Positions 50,768 through 63,881 of a stretch of DNA of 64,000 nt are shown piece by piece. The position numbers and the translations under genes were made by a program. Source of the DNA: Saururus chinensis. Taxonomy: Eukaryota > Streptophyta > Magnoliopsida > Piperales > Saururaceae. The notes under the pieces were generated by a model. It was not told the DNA's origin and did not search any database. It was given only the letters and a program-made list of their open reading frames with translations. Every line of letters starts with the position of its first letter. The stretch's first letter is position 1. The stretch spans positions 1,488,001-1,552,000 of the forward strand of contig CP141148.1 of the NCBI GenBank assembly GCA_035235625.1, given 5' to 3'.

Positions 50768-50797
50768 ATTTTTAGTTGTTGAAAATTCTTCTATTGA

Positions 50798-51742
50798 CTA
50801 ACATACCAACAAATTTGAAATTGAAGACACTTCTTTGTCCATTCCATGTTCCTGAGTTTCAATTTTCTGTTGTGCCATTTCCTCCTTGATTTCAATTTCT
50901 GAATTTGAATCCATAAGATGTAGAGAATTCTGTAAACCTTCTAATTCTAACACAACTTCTAATTTATTGAACTTTAATTTAGAATTCATTATCTCAGCTT
51001 GAACAGACTTTCCTGTAACCCTCTGTATTTCTATAGTTTCAGTCTCTTGCAATACATCTTGAGTAGTTAATCCATGAAATTCTTCATAATACTCAGAAAC
51101 AATATTAAAATTATGTTGATAACTTTGATAATGACTAGAACTTGATTGTTCATAAGCAACTAGTAGAAATTTACTTTTCAGTAATTTCTTCATACGTGGC
51201 CAAGACTGGATTGGATGCTTATTATTGCTAACTTTGTCTTGTTGAATTCGAATCCACCACTTTGATGCCTTTCTTTTCAATTTACCAGCTACTATTTGAC
51301 ACTTCATGTCATCAGGAATATCCATGCAATAGAAATAAATTTCTATCTCTACTATCCAATCCAATAACTGTTCTATATTCATTTGTCCAGTAAAACAATT
51401 TAACTCAGTTTTTGGTTTGAATCTAGGAAAATAGTTGTTTGCACCTGGATTCAATGGTGGTATAGCATTTGGTTGAGCTTCTTCATTACTATGTCGAGAT
51501 CCAGAAGCCCTAGGATTTCGGAATAGAAAGGTCTCTACATTTCTCGGATCTGTGTGCAATTTTCTCGGAGCAGGATTTCCTGATTTCACTGAATTATTTA
51601 AAATTGTGTTGAGGTTTCGATTCATCACCTTTAACTGGTTTGTCATCAATTGCATCGACTGCTGCATTTGTTGCTGGAGAATCACCATATACGCCATTGA
51701 TGGTGAACTTGTCGAAGCTTCTCCACAATTGTTAGTTGCCAT
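50798..51742 (-). other. Gag-like frame of the LTR element (Retrotrans_gag type)
   Basis: The frame begins MATNNCGEAS just inside the primer-binding-like site. A glutamine- and methionine-rich N-terminal part comes first. A block like that of Gypsy Gag proteins follows: FTGQ, LLDWIVEIEIYF, then GKLKRKASKWW. No zinc knuckle is seen. This is the only part with a family resemblance I can name. Confidence 0.65.
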
Positions 51743-52570
51743 CACAAGCAACTGAATTGTGCTTTGATACCAATTTGATGCAGTCAGGAATTTGGAAACG
51801 AACAAACTCTCTTTATTAACCGGAAATTCAAAATACAAACACAAGTTGAGAGGATCAACTAAGTTGATCTCTGCAACTTCGCTTAACAGAGCCAGGGAAC
51901 AAGCCCTCGAGAGAAAATTCTCACAACAAGCTAAAGCTTTGAAAATACAATAACAACTAACTATCTGCTATTACAGAGGTCTATTTATACTAACGACTTG
52001 ATTTTCTAACATTTGAACTAACAAAACTTCCACATCAAAGAGACGGCATCTGAAGCTATTTCACTGTTCAGAATTCCAGCCGAAGACGACGATTGACAGA
52101 TTTAACGACCACTTTGATTTAAACCATAATGTCTCAAGCGCCCCTCACTAATTCTCAGTAATTACCCATTGTACCAACGTTATTCAATCCACCCATTAGT
52201 GATTGCCAGAATTGCCCCTGCCTGTTTTATAAAGCTTTCACATGTGTTCGATGAAATGCCAGAACCAATCTTCATTATCTAGTTTCGATGACATTAATCT
52301 GCTCCTGCATCATAAAATTATATTCATACACTCATTTTCTCTACACCATAGGCCTTACACCACCTTTGATTAAATAGAGAAGGTGGGTCCCACTTGATAA
52401 CATGAGATTCACTTTTCCCTATTCAATCATAAGTGATGTATGGCCTATGGGTGTAGAGAAGGGGTGTAGGAAAAGAGGATGGCCAAATGTAACCTGTATA
52501 TGGTCTCTTCACAAGAAAAAGGAGGGTAGGCTACTGAGATGGGCTCACAAGCCAACAAGACCACCAAAGA

Positions 52571-55500
52571 TGTCACGCCCCGGCACTGTCCGACCCGAGC
52601 CAAACCCGATCGAGGGGCCGGTCATGTGCACGGGGGCGACAAGGAGATTGAGAAAAAATGATTTAGAGGAAGACTTATGCCCTAATCAGGGCGATCTAAC
52701 AAAATTACGGAGTATAAGCACCACTTTGAGCAAGAGTAAATAAGTAGAAATCAAAAGAGTTACTTTAACTCTAAAATAAACTAAAATCTCAAACCCACAT
52801 ATTAGATTAATCCATAGCCCACTCTAGGCTCCAAAATAAGTCTTAATCAATCTAAATGTATAATGTAGCACGATCCAAAATGAGAACTACACACATAGGT
52901 TCTAACATAATAGCAAAAATAAAGAAATAAGCCACATAAGAGGACTCCACGTCTACTCCCAAGTCATCTCCAATCTTTCCTAGTAGAGAGGATCATGTCC
53001 ATCTGCGTGTCACGCCACGCAGCCCCAAAGCAGAAGCACAAGAAAGAGGGGTGAGTTTAACAAACTCAACAATAGTTTTTGATATAACTATAATCATTAG
53101 AAACACGATGACATAGTAATATAACAATTCATATCAATGCTTGACAAGATGTATCATTTTTTGATTACATATACACATCACCTAAACCTGCATCATAGTG
53201 TATAAATCACATAGTGTCATTCAACATCATATAAACCTGCATGAGATGTATCTCTAACATATATTTCAGATCATACATCAATATCATATAAACCTGCATG
53301 AGATGTATCTGTAACATACATTTTATATCATGCATCAACATCATATAAACCTACATGAGATGTATCTCTAACATACATTTCATATCATGCATCAACATCA
53401 TATAAAGAATGCCTTCATAAAGGAGTAAGCACAATTTGGTATCACACAGATGAGAACACAGACAAGGCCACCAAGGCGTGTCATGGTCCAAATTCTACAC
53501 AAGAATATAAGAAGATCGGGGTTGTCGGCCCCTAAAGCTGCTCACCCTGGATGATCCTGGCCAAGGATGTCTCATTCTCACATAGAGAGTCTAGAGTAGG
53601 GGTGTTCGCCCAGGGACATCTCCTGCGATGGGGAAGAGCCTAAGTTTCCACACAGGAAACCCTAGAACACATGGTAGCCGGTGCACAAAGCATACCACAC
53701 TGGATTCTCAAGGTCCAGAAGACAATCATAATAATCTCAATTTGCAAGACAAGTACATAACTCATTCCCACATAATTCCATTTAACTAGACTCAACCCAG
53801 GAAGTGCACATGTTCCACAAAGAAACTCAAATCAATACATGTCCTTTCGGACCAATCAAGTTTCGATTAAGCCAATGACCGATTAATCTGGCATGCAATT
53901 CCACCACATTGCATCCAATCGCTCAAACGCGGTCAATCTCGGTAAAACCTCAATTGGAAATCCATTTTCATGATGCATGCAACATGGTACATACGTGGGC
54001 CAAGCATACATGAATCCTAATTCATGATAAGTACTCTCATCAGCCCCTCATGCATCATTCATAATCATAATATCAAGCCTCATCAAAATCATTAACCCCA
54101 CATGTGTGTGTACATGGTAGAAGCACCTCACCCAATGTATAACAACATTCTTTGTAATTAACTCACCATCACACTACACATGTATATTTACATCTAATCA
54201 TGGATCCCAGCGGAAATCATAGGAGAAGAACCATTAAAATCATAACTCAAGTCAAAGCCTAACCACAAGCTAAACATATATAAAATCATTCACATTATAC
54301 TTGAGTCAAAACATAATACTAACATTCACACACCATTTAACCACATCCTATCATGACATATCAGTTCATTAGTATGTTGTAGCTCTATTGAAAATATGCT
54401 TAACCATAGAGAATCAACCACTCATAACTTCAAGATGGTCATTCCAACAATGATATCCAACTACAAGCCATTTCACATAACTCTAAATAGATACAACAAC
54501 GTCTAAACATTAATGGTATGCCCTTCCAGTAGCTTACCCTGGCTCAAAACACTCCACATACATATAAAAATGATATATCAGAGTAGAGGCATCGAAATAA
54601 ACATCATACAAACAATAGTAAAACCTGCTGTGTAGCCGTTCGAATGCCCAGGAGGGACGTTCAATCGGCTAAATGGGAAAATGTTGAAATTATAGTGTTG
54701 TCGTTCGAATGCCCAGGAGGGCCGTTTGAACGCCAACAAGGCAGATTCGACCTTTTTCTTCGTTTCAAATTTTCAAACCGAAACTCCATTGATGAATCTT
54801 AAAATCTCTATCTAACAACCCAAATGCCATTAAAATTCCACCATACCTTCCAGAAAGCTAATCTACATCATAACAAGATAAAACCCTAAGAAATCGGGAT
54901 AAAAGATTATCATTTACTAACTTCACCATTAAAACACTAAATCAAGTAAATCCACTTCAAATAAACCACAAAATCGAGATTTTTACCATAGGAAGACTGA
55001 AATTTTGAAGGTCAATTACCTTATCCCTTGATTAGGCTTGGATTTGACGGTCACCCTTCTTGAAAACCTTCCAAAGACATAGAGTTTAAATTAAACTCCA
55101 TTAAAACCGATTTAACATAGAAAACCTTAATGGAAAACTTAGATTTAGGGCTTGTTAAACATAAAAAATGGATTTTTAGATGTAGGGTTTGAAGTAAAGA
55201 TGCAAATCAGTGGTTTAGATATTTAAAAATGAATCAAAACAAAGGGGAAATGATGGATCTAGAACGGATTAGGAGAAAATCTAGGTTTTAGGCTTAATTA
55301 TAGGAAACATACCTTAAACTCCTTCTAATCCAGGCCTAATTGGGGAATTAGGCCTAATCTCCCTCTCCCAGCCTATTCCCAAAATGGAAATGGCTCAGGT
55401 CTCTTTCTATTTATAGTAGGGCTTGGGGTGTGCATAGGTAATTAGTGGGGTATGAATAGAAAAATGGGTATTTTGACTATTTGAGCACTAATCAAACCTG

Positions 55501-55823
55501 GGAAAATTATGAATTTTTTTATATAAAAGCTTGTGTTGATTTCTGGGTTAATTTGGTCCAAAAACCTAAATTTCGACGGTGGCGCCCATAAGGGATCCTG
55601 CCAAACCTTAATTTTTAAAAAATTAGTAAAAATTCAGAAAAATCCCAAAAATTTAGATTTGACCCAAAAACACTTAAAATCAATAATTGTAAAGTTGTTT
55701 TTGATTAAAACCATAAGAATCACCATTTATTTTCGAAACCGCCGAATAAGAAAATGTGTTAACCACACAATAACCGATAATTAAAATAAAACGAAAACCG
55801 GTTTAGAAATGAGAGTCCTTACA
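52571..55823 (-). mobile_element. Solo LTR, 3.25 kb, sister of 24887-28471, target duplication AAAGA
   Basis: On the minus strand it starts TGTAAGGACTCTCATTTCTA at 55823 and ends CCGGGGCGTGACA at 52571. AAAGA flanks both sides (52566-52570 and 55824-55828). A TATA-like CTATAAATAG lies near 55405 in reverse, in the same place as in the sister copy. Shared text with the sister LTR runs the whole length, including CCGTTCGAACG-like words and the tandem repeat. No internal region is attached. The two copies are in inverted orientation about 24 kb apart. Confidence 0.92.
53228..53405. repeat. Tandem repeat, three to four units of about 56 bp, in the solo LTR
   Basis: Units carry CATATAAACCTGCATGAGAT and GTATCTCTAACATAYATTT. 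They are the reverse of the units at 27331-27815, with fewer copies. Confidence 0.85.
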
Positions 55824-55828
55824 AAAGA

Positions 55829-56708
55829 TGTATTTGAATAGACTTCAATGTCAAGCCAATTCTCTTTGTTTGGACGCTTGCAGTATAAATGAAATAGTTG
55901 GAGAGGGAAGAGACGTATAATATCAAGTCTCATAATTAGAAGGGCAATATAGGCATGGTGTGATAAAATTCTTTGCCCCGCTTTTGACTTTAATAATAGT
56001 ATATATTTTATATAAATATTTACTATTTTTTCCTTGATATCCTAACCCCAAAAACCCCACTATTTCTTTCACATATTACCTTAACTAAAATCAACACTCC
56101 CTTGGAAGCTCTAGTGACACGAAGACAACTTCAGTGACAGTGGCAACTCCAAAAATGGCATATAGCTCTAGCTCAGACACCCCTACCTCCTCCTCCCCCT
56201 TATTTTTCCCTCTTCTTCCTCTTCCTCATCCAGTAACACGGAGGAGCTTCCTCCATGCCTTAGGGAGCAACAACCAGAGCCAGATTGGTTTGGGTGTCGC
56301 AGCTAGTGGCTTTGGTTGTGGTTGCCACAACCAAACTGGCATGGCCTAGCCTCAGAGGATGGCCCTGTCTGCCAAGACCGTGGCCAATTTGGCCATGTCA
56401 CTAAGGCTAGCCTTAGTTGCTAGATCTGCCTCTAGCTGGGGAGGATGGCCTTGGGTGCTAGGGTTGCGGCGAGGGCCAGTCTGGCTGTTGAAACCATAGC
56501 AGCTAGGGCCAATTCTAGTATGACAGAGGCGCCAAACCAGTTTATGGTTGTTGCTGCTAATGTGAGGCCAATTTTGACCTGGCTGTAGCATCCAGTGCTA
56601 GGCCGGGCCGGTATGGCCCTAGTCATCCATTTTTATAACATAATTGTGTTGTGTCCCCATAGTTCTAATTTAGAAGAATGACTTAGTTGGTTTGTAGCCA
56701 GATTCCTT
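55829..56708. other. Intergenic, with a GC-rich non-coding block
   Basis: 56100-56640 is GC-rich with many TGGCC and GGCCA words and weak internal symmetry. In style it resembles the block at 2100-2300 and the leader parts of the large LTRs. Short frames on both strands have no protein-like features. It may be an LTR leader remnant. Confidence 0.35.
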
Positions 56709-56953
56709 ATACTCCCTCTCTCCTGAAATAAGTGTCTCATAAAAAAAATTTATTTTTCCTAAATTAAGTGTCCTATTTGTTTAGTTGTCAACCACTTTCT
56801 TATTTTTTATGTATATTTTCCCTAAAATATCCTTTATTAACTTTTTTATGTGTCAATAGAGAAGGGTAGTTTTTTAAACTTGGATAATATTAGGTAGATT
56901 AAATATCTGACTTTTTTCAAAAAAGGACATTTATTTTAGGACGGAGGGAGTAT
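56709..56953. mobile_element. Stowaway-like MITE, about 245 bp
   Basis: The left end is TACTCCCTCTCTCCTGAAAT and the right end ATTTTAGGACGGAGGGAGTA, matching imperfectly as inverted repeats, with AAGTGTCCTATTT and its inverse AAGGACATTTATT inside. The edges are TA-rich as expected. Confidence 0.7.
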
Positions 56954-57839
56954 TATTTTAATTAGGGTAGTCCTATTGTTGCTGGATTTTCTTTCAGATT
57001 TCCTATTCCAACTCTTCCTTACTTCTCTGTCATCTTCAATTTAGTATCAACCCATTAAACAAGAAACTTTACTAAGAAACAAGTTTAATTTTTGGGATGT
57101 CCAAGGTTTAGGGGTGTAAACAGACAAGCACATATGTAGACAAGGCATGTCCACAACTATCTATTTTTAAGCGGATTATGTATTTGTTCGTCCTCATATA
57201 TCCATGATGGACATAGGCGAACACAGACAAAAAGAAGGTGAAAATTTAATATAGACTATTTCATTCTTAAACTAAGGGTGGTTAATTAAAAAATAATTGA
57301 ATAATAAGTTAGAATAATAGTGGGATAGTCCCATCTAAAAAATGAATAATTGATAAAATTGTGGGAGACATGTGAGAGTGTGAGATGTATTTTGACAATC
57401 TTTTTAGGAAGATTAACTACACGACAGAGTAATTTAGTATTAATTAAAAAAATAATAATAAAGACGTAAATGACTGTGGTCACGAACAACCCTTTATCTT
57501 TAGTCATCAACATTTGCAATGGACACTTTAGTACGGACAGACACGGACAACACTAAACAGACACCATTTGCACCTCTACCAAAGCTGTGTTCATCACATT
57601 CGGTACCTAGAGAAAAAAAACCTATCTCCTCTTTCTTGTTTATTCAGTGCGACACTCATTAATTTTGTACATTGTAGTCACAAACATTTATGGATGGAGT
57701 CTTACCTCTCTTACAGCTCCTTCACCAACACCGAGCTTGACTTCACTTCGTGAAGGCTAAAGAGTTTTTGTTTGGTTTTGGGCTGGGTTACGGGTTTTTT
57801 TTTTTCATTTGGTTGAACCGTTAGACGACGTTTAGGTAG

Positions 57840-59185
57840 GGTACTAGGGTTGGCAAAGCTCCCATCTTCTCTTCCTGTTCCAGCAGAGGGAGCCGGAGAG
57901 TAACAGCCGACCGGCGACCACTGACTAGCTCCCGCTCCACTCCCTCGGTCCCCCACATCCTCCTGCTGCCGGTTGCCACCGTGATCCAACGGCGTAATAG
58001 CTCTCGCCGCGACCAGCAGATCTCACGTTTCCATCGTGCTGGCGACTGGCGTGCTTCCCCTGGCTAAAAACTTCGGATGTAAGCTCCCATGGTCTCGTCC
58101 TCCCTCTTCTTCTCTGCTTACTCCTGCATTCTGATTCAAATTCTCTCAAAGAAACTCCATCTGCTGTCCTTTGTTTGGATTATGTGTGAGTATTGGTGTT
58201 TTATTTTTGTCTTGTCTTGACTGCGAACTTTGGGGAAAAGGCCCCTGGTATTTCTGTCTTTTCTGAATTCTGAATATATTGATCATGTCTATCTAGTATC
58301 TAGTAATCTCTCTTAGAATATTCATCAGTTCATTTTGTTTCTGAGAGTTTTTTCATCCTTGGTATGACCCCTTTTACACACTGGGTCAATTTCTTCTTTG
58401 CGTTGGCTGTTGATTACTTGATTGCTATTTTGGGTGCGTATCTTTGGTGCTTCATGCTAATGATTTGGTTGTTTAGATATGAGATGTAGATTTGGAGTAA
58501 ATACTTGTCTTTGTATCATTTTTTTTTACACTACCGAAACTTTTCCGCAACGAAACGAACCCAAAATGACCCTTCACTGAAATGAACCGAAAACGAAACT
58601 TTGTGACTATGGCTCAACCTAGGTTCCCACTGGTTGACATTGGTTAACCTGGCCCTGCAAATAAACTGGATAAATGGCCAGACATTTTGAGATTTTGTTA
58701 CTGATAATCATTCCTCTATATATGTATAAAATTTTTGAACAATGGAGGCTGTCAGTTCTTTTATTTATGAACACCCCACTACGCATGCAGTGGGATGTGT
58801 TCAGCCTTGGTTCCTGTCTAAGTACTTAGCGGATGAGCTGTAATAGGAAAATCATAAACATAAGCTATCTGTGGGATATGGTGGTGGATTTAGTTATTTT
58901 GTGCAGCTTTCTGGAAGGGTAATCGTGCATATTTCTATGGCTTTATGTCCCTCTGTAAGGATGATAAGGTGGTTGTGTGCATAACTATTGAATTCTCACT
59001 TATATTGCGATTTAGGCGGGTGGGGTTGAATTTTCCAAGCCCCACATTTTTGAGGGCACATGATGATAATACATAATCCAAGGGCTTTTTATTGAAATTT
59101 CAGCCTAGAAATCTTCTGGAGCAGAGGTGGCGGTCATCTAAGCTGGTCCTAGAACACAAATTTGGGTTCCGGAAAAGGAGAGAAG
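57840..59185 (+). promoter_or_regulatory. Probable RPB10 leader with a 5' untranslated intron
   Basis: 57840-58078 is GC-richer and leader-like. A donor-like GATGTAAGCTCC stands at 58078, and a strong acceptor TTGAAATTTCAG ends at 59102, 83 bases before the RPB10 start codon. I infer a leader intron of about 1 kb, a common arrangement in plant housekeeping genes. The transcription start is not identified. The minus-strand frames at 57711-58149 lie across this leader and look spurious. Confidence 0.45.
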
Positions 59186-60632
59186 ATGATCATCCCTGTC
59201 CGCTGCTTCACCTGTGGCAAGGTAATGGGTACTGCTTTACTTGTTGGACATTGATTGGAATTCTTTTGGTGTTTTTGTATTAAATTTACGTGCTTTCTAT
59301 AGGTGATTGGGAACAAATGGGAGACATATCTGGACCTTCTCCAGGCTGATTACACTGAGGGGTGAGTTTCCATCATTTCCAGCTTTTCGTTTTATCCTTT
59401 AGCTTGTCTATATCATGTAAACAAATTACTTGGTCTGCCTAACCAGTTGGTTTTGCTAGGGATTAATGTACTTGATATCTCATGAATAGGTTCTTTTTAT
59501 TTATTGCGGTGATGTTGCATTAGATATTGATGGCAATCAAGAACCTGTATAGTTTTGAAGCTGAGGAGAGAAGAATGCTACATGATTATTATGTCCTATA
59601 ATTTAAAATCCAATGTTGATATTGAATCTGTCTAGCAGAACCTAGGTAGTTACATAAGGCATGGATGGTGGTTGTGAAATTTAGAAAGTTGCATTACTGG
59701 GTGTATATATACACTATGATTCAGCAAAATGCTGTTTTCTACTGATGCACTCAGGAGTGTACATAAATGAGAAGAAGTCAGCTTTATAATGTATTATTCG
59801 AGTATTTGTAGAGAAGGATGAGAAATTGACATGCTGGATTTTCATTTACGATTTTGGGAATTTATTTGAATGGAAGGAAAAGATGAGATCCACTTTCAAC
59901 TTATTTCCTTCCACCAAATAAATTGAGATCTACTTGAGTGGTTTAAAGCTATTGCCAATCCCTGCATTGAATTCTCAACTAGATTCTGCTAAATAAGTAG
60001 TTATAGGAATTTTTATGGTGCTTCTTAGCATCTTTTGAGGATGTTTAATGGGTTACAGGAACATGCATGAGATTAAAGCCTTGGTTTTTTACTATTATCT
60101 CCATTGCAGTAGAGGTGGCTTTATTAATTTCCTAAACAATAATAAATTGTAGTATTGTTTTATGTCTCATGATAAAATTAACTTTTCCATCTTAGGCTTT
60201 CTTTGAACTTCTTTTTTTACTATTATCTTTTGGGAGGGAGAGGGTGCCATTGTCAATAAAGTGTAGTACCATTAAACATGTAGACATTCTGCAGTTTAAA
60301 TTTGGATACTAATAGTGATGATGTTCTACAAGTAGACAATACCGAATTGTACAACATCTCACACTGAGCAAATGCTCATGCAGGGATGCTCTTGATGCGC
60401 TTGAACTGGTTCGATACTGCTGCAGACGAATGCTAATGACTCATGTTGACCTTATTGAGAAGCTCCTCAATTACAACAGTGCTTCTCCATCTTTTCTCCT
60501 GAGAATTTTTTTTAGTTGTGCTATTTTATTTTTGTAAAAAGATTTTTAGAAAAAAAAGTATTTTTGAAATTTTTAGCATTTTCTAACCTTTTTGCTTACA
60601 ATGCAGCTTTGGAGAAGAGTGACACAAGTTAA
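59186..60632 (+). CDS. NRPB10: RNA polymerases I, II and III subunit RPABC5 (RPB10)
   Basis: RPB10 is the small zinc-binding subunit shared by the nuclear RNA polymerases, needed for assembly of the large subunits. Exons are 59186-59221, 59303-59361, 60384-60478 and 60607-60632, all with GT-AG introns and exact phase. The 71-residue product has the usual family length. It begins [12 protein letters not shown], with Cys7 and Cys10, and has the second Cys pair in RYCCRR (Cys44 and Cys45), which together bind one zinc ion. The block [16 protein letters not shown] is near the C-terminus and the end is EKSDTS. Intron 2 is about 1 kb. Nothing is missing, and the gene looks fully functional. Confidence 0.96.
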
Positions 60633-63395
60633 AATGTGCTTATAGTTGGTTATGGATCATTTTGCGCTGTGTTTGAAGACCTGCGGTTCCTAACTATGAA
60701 ATACTAATTGTTCCTTGGATCCATTTACAGATGTTGACATTTTACTTATGTCTACATTTTGATGTTATTAAGAATGTTGTTTTTCAGTTGTTCTAGAAGC
60801 AATTAAATCACCTCTAAAGGCCTAGATGATCTGCGTAACGAGATAAATTAAATCATCGCCTGCCTTTTCCTTCTTTCACTTTGTTGTTATGAAATTCAGA
60901 TCTGGCGCTTTGCGTCATCATAATCTTGACACTTAGTTAATAGTTTTGTGCCATGAATCTGCAGCCTTTTTTTTTTTATGGAAGTGCAATCATTTTTTTT
61001 AATGAATCGTGGTGGAGCTACAATAATCATTTCATGCTAATTGTCGTGTACTGTTAAATGGGGTTGGGAATCAGGTCGGTCAAGCAAATAGTCCAGGTCT
61101 TGATTGGCTGTATCCAAGATTCCTCTGCCCAGGTTCAGATTGTTAGCGTCCATCTTCAGTCTGTCACTGTCACTGTCACGGTTGTGAGCATAATTGTAAT
61201 AAAACTTGTTTTGATCTTTTACCTTAACGATTAGCCAAAATCACTTCCCAAAAATAGAGATACTTGATGATGGTATTATATGGGAAAAGTTTATATGAGC
61301 CCTGGTTTATATATTTTTACGTAAGTTCGAGTTCTATGAGCTGTTGGATTTATATCCGGTGGTTCATAATATTTATGGGTATTTAACTTATAACTATTAT
61401 AAGCCGCAGGATGAAAATCAGGTGGCTCATGGAGCCTGGGCTCACGTAAGTTCTATGAGCCTTTGGCTCATATAAATGGGATTCATGGTATATACCCAAT
61501 ATCTTTTATATATTGTGTTTACTGTTATTTTGTGTAGTCAAAATATCATACTATGTAACAGCTCTTTATGGTTATTTATATTTTGCGCAAAATGTATATC
61601 TGGAAAAAATAAATATATGGTTTACTGTTAATGGTGCGTACCAAGTTATAAGAGCCATAGTTTACAATTGTACTAGAACAAATAAATTTACGATGGTTAT
61701 ATATAAAATAAATTTGGATATGCATGATATCGGTTAACTTTGAATCACAGAAAAACAGCTTATTATAGATTCCCATGGCAATTTCGATGACATTTTAGCC
61801 TTTTATTTTAAAAATGAATTGGTAAAATATATTGTACATAAAACATATGATATTATGTAATAATTTTATTAATTTTGATGAGTCTTCTGCTCAACTGAAT
61901 TACATAACTTATCAGCAATTGAACAGCACTGAAGATTTGTCCTCTAACTAGGGAACAAACCACCGATGTATCATCAACAAATAGGATGATGAATAATTTT
62001 TTTTGATGGACATTTAACGATGCATAGATTATTATTTTTCATAAATTTCTAATCTCAAAATAAATATTGCCTATTTGGGTGTTAATTAAAATTTTCAAAA
62101 TAATGTGATCAATAGACTGTACGATATATTGAAGGATACATAGATAATAATTAATGCATATGTAGAATTTAAGCCTTCTTCTGGTCAATACGACTAGTAC
62201 ATTTATTGACAACTGAAGTACAATAAAGATTTTTTTCTCGGTGACGGTACAATAAAGATTTGTGTCAAGCCAAGTGACAATCAAGATCCCACAAAACATG
62301 TGAGATAATTATACACTTTCAACTTATAATTATGTGAGTAGTCTAGAACCTAACACGTACCCATCCAACTTCTATCGGTAGGATAGTAAAGATCACATGA
62401 AATCTAGGTTTCTTGTGTATCATCCGAAGCGTGATATTTAAAATCATTTTTTAAACTTGAGAAAAGGGTAGATTTTTATGTACTCTATATATTTGCCATG
62501 TACCCAGTGTGGGCTCCACAAGCACCCGTATTTAATGAAATAACTAAAATAAGAGAAGTTCACATGCCCCACGAGATGTGCCGAATGAAACTTTGTGGTA
62601 CATTATATTGGAATTCTCCATTCATAAATTTGTGATTTGAGCATTCAGGTAACTTATTAAGCAAGGAAAATGATAATGAATATGCTGGTTTTGGTTGGAT
62701 AGAAGATGTAGGCCCAGATGAACTGTTTTAGCCCACATATTCGGTCCAATTTAGTTGGGTGGTTTTGTTAGATTGGGTTTTAATCAGGCAGATTTGCTGG
62801 GTGTATCCATTAATCAACGAGAAGTTAGCATTTTTGGTGTTGTAAACAATGTTGACACCCATTGTTTAGGATGTTTCATTGTTCTCATTGATGAATTTTC
62901 CTCGAAGCAAATCCAAAGTATATAGTTGAAAGCAAATAATTTACGTACAAGGTGTAGCCTCATTGCCTCATGGTATACTGCAAAACTGAAGGGCATTGCC
63001 CATCAGCCTCGTAAGCATAATGCTATCTCATTAAATGGGGAAGGCACCTTTTTCTCAGCTTTGGATTTAAAATTTCCAGTATTGAGTATTGACTACACAT
63101 CTGACAAACAAATAAGCATGTGATCATGAACCTCTAAATAAAATATTTTAAACACCTCCCATTATATTGTAACCTGCAAAATTGAATTGCGAATTAAGAT
63201 TGCATCCATAAAGAATGTTCATTTACCATACAGGTATACCCTTCAAATGAATCCTATTGGCCGATATCGGCACAATAGATTTTCAATACATTCTGGAAAA
63301 AAAAATTGCCTTGTAATCAGTCAACTACAACAAGCTCAGCTCTCACCAAAATACGACATGAAATCTGGACTCAAAATGTCTTGAAAAAAACTGGA
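60633..63395. other. Intergenic between RPB10 and ACLA, AT-rich
   Basis: 60633-61200 likely includes the RPB10 3' untranslated region. 61080-61200 holds a short GC-richer stretch with TCTGTCACTGTCACTGTCAC. Beyond the MITE at 61290 the sequence is AT-rich, with no recognisable gene or element. The frames at 61513-62299 and 62814-63384 lack protein-like features. The portion next to 63395 should be the 3' untranslated region of ACLA. Confidence 0.4.
61290..61477. mobile_element. Fold-back MITE, about 190 bp, with TTTATATGAGCC ends
   Basis: The left end TTTATATGAGCCCTGG pairs with a right arm that reads, in reverse, TTTATATGAGCCAAAGG. Inside, ACGTAAGTTC and GGATTTATATCC words match the truncated copy at 46552. 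It has no coding capacity. Confidence 0.65.
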
Positions 63396-63881
63396 CTAGG
63401 CATTGACAGTAATGCACTGGATTGCTTCTTTGCATATCCCTGTCATTGTGGCCTCTGGCCCATATACCTGAAAATGCATATGTACGATTAGTGAACTGGA
63501 TAAAACTACCAAATGTTGACCAGGAAAAGAAAGTTGTAAAGCTGCCTGGAGACAAGAGAATATTATTAGTAGATGGTAGATAATAGGGTTAGATAAAGCA
63601 TCCACCCAAAGCCTTCTATCATCAGCAATTTTTTTAAATTCAGAGTTGGGCCATATTCCGTTGTCTAAATATGTTATAGTGGCTATCCACAATTCAATAA
63701 AACAAGGCCTGCATTATTCAGTGAGCTTGAGATATAACTTCTTAAAATTTCAGGTTATTCTTACCTCAAGAGGGATTCCAATATCTTCTCCCAAGGCCCT
63801 CATTTTCTCAAGACCTTTTTGATAGTTTGGACCTCCTCTCCTCACATATATATGCATTTGTGCAGCTTTGAGTTTTGATTC
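63396..63881 (-). CDS. ACLA: ATP-citrate lyase subunit A, C-terminal exons (gene continues outside)
   Basis: In plants, cytosolic ATP-citrate lyase is built from separate A and B subunits and makes acetyl-CoA and oxaloacetate from citrate, ATP and CoA. Two minus-strand exons are visible: 63881-63765 (39 codons, starting [17 protein letters not shown]) and 63467-63396 (23 codons and stop, [17 protein letters not shown], ending VNA). They join in phase 0 across a GT-AG intron. The text matches the conserved C-terminal end of the A subunit, including the MTGIC block of its citrate-binding half. The preceding exons were not found in 63882-64000 and must lie beyond the window edge. Nothing suggests a pseudogene. 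Confidence 0.9.

Larger units (their letters stand above)
47559..52312 (-). mobile_element. LTR retrotransposon with both LTRs, gag-like frame, no visible pol
   Basis: The LTRs are 47559-48096 (3' LTR) and 51776-52312 (5' LTR), about 538 bp each, starting TGATGCAG and ending CTGCATCA in element sense, and about 94 percent identical by eye. Flanks GAAAA (47554-47558) and TAAAA (52313-52317) match at four of five bases. A primer-binding-like TTGGTATCAAAGCAC (initiator-Met tRNA type) follows the 5' LTR, and a purine-rich GGGAAGGAGAGTT precedes the 3' LTR. A TATA-like TATAAATAG lies in each LTR. A minus-strand frame at 50798-51742 resembles a Ty3/Gypsy gag. I see no protease, reverse transcriptase or integrase, so the element is non-autonomous. 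LTR divergence suggests insertion a few million years ago, depending on the rate. Confidence 0.85.
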
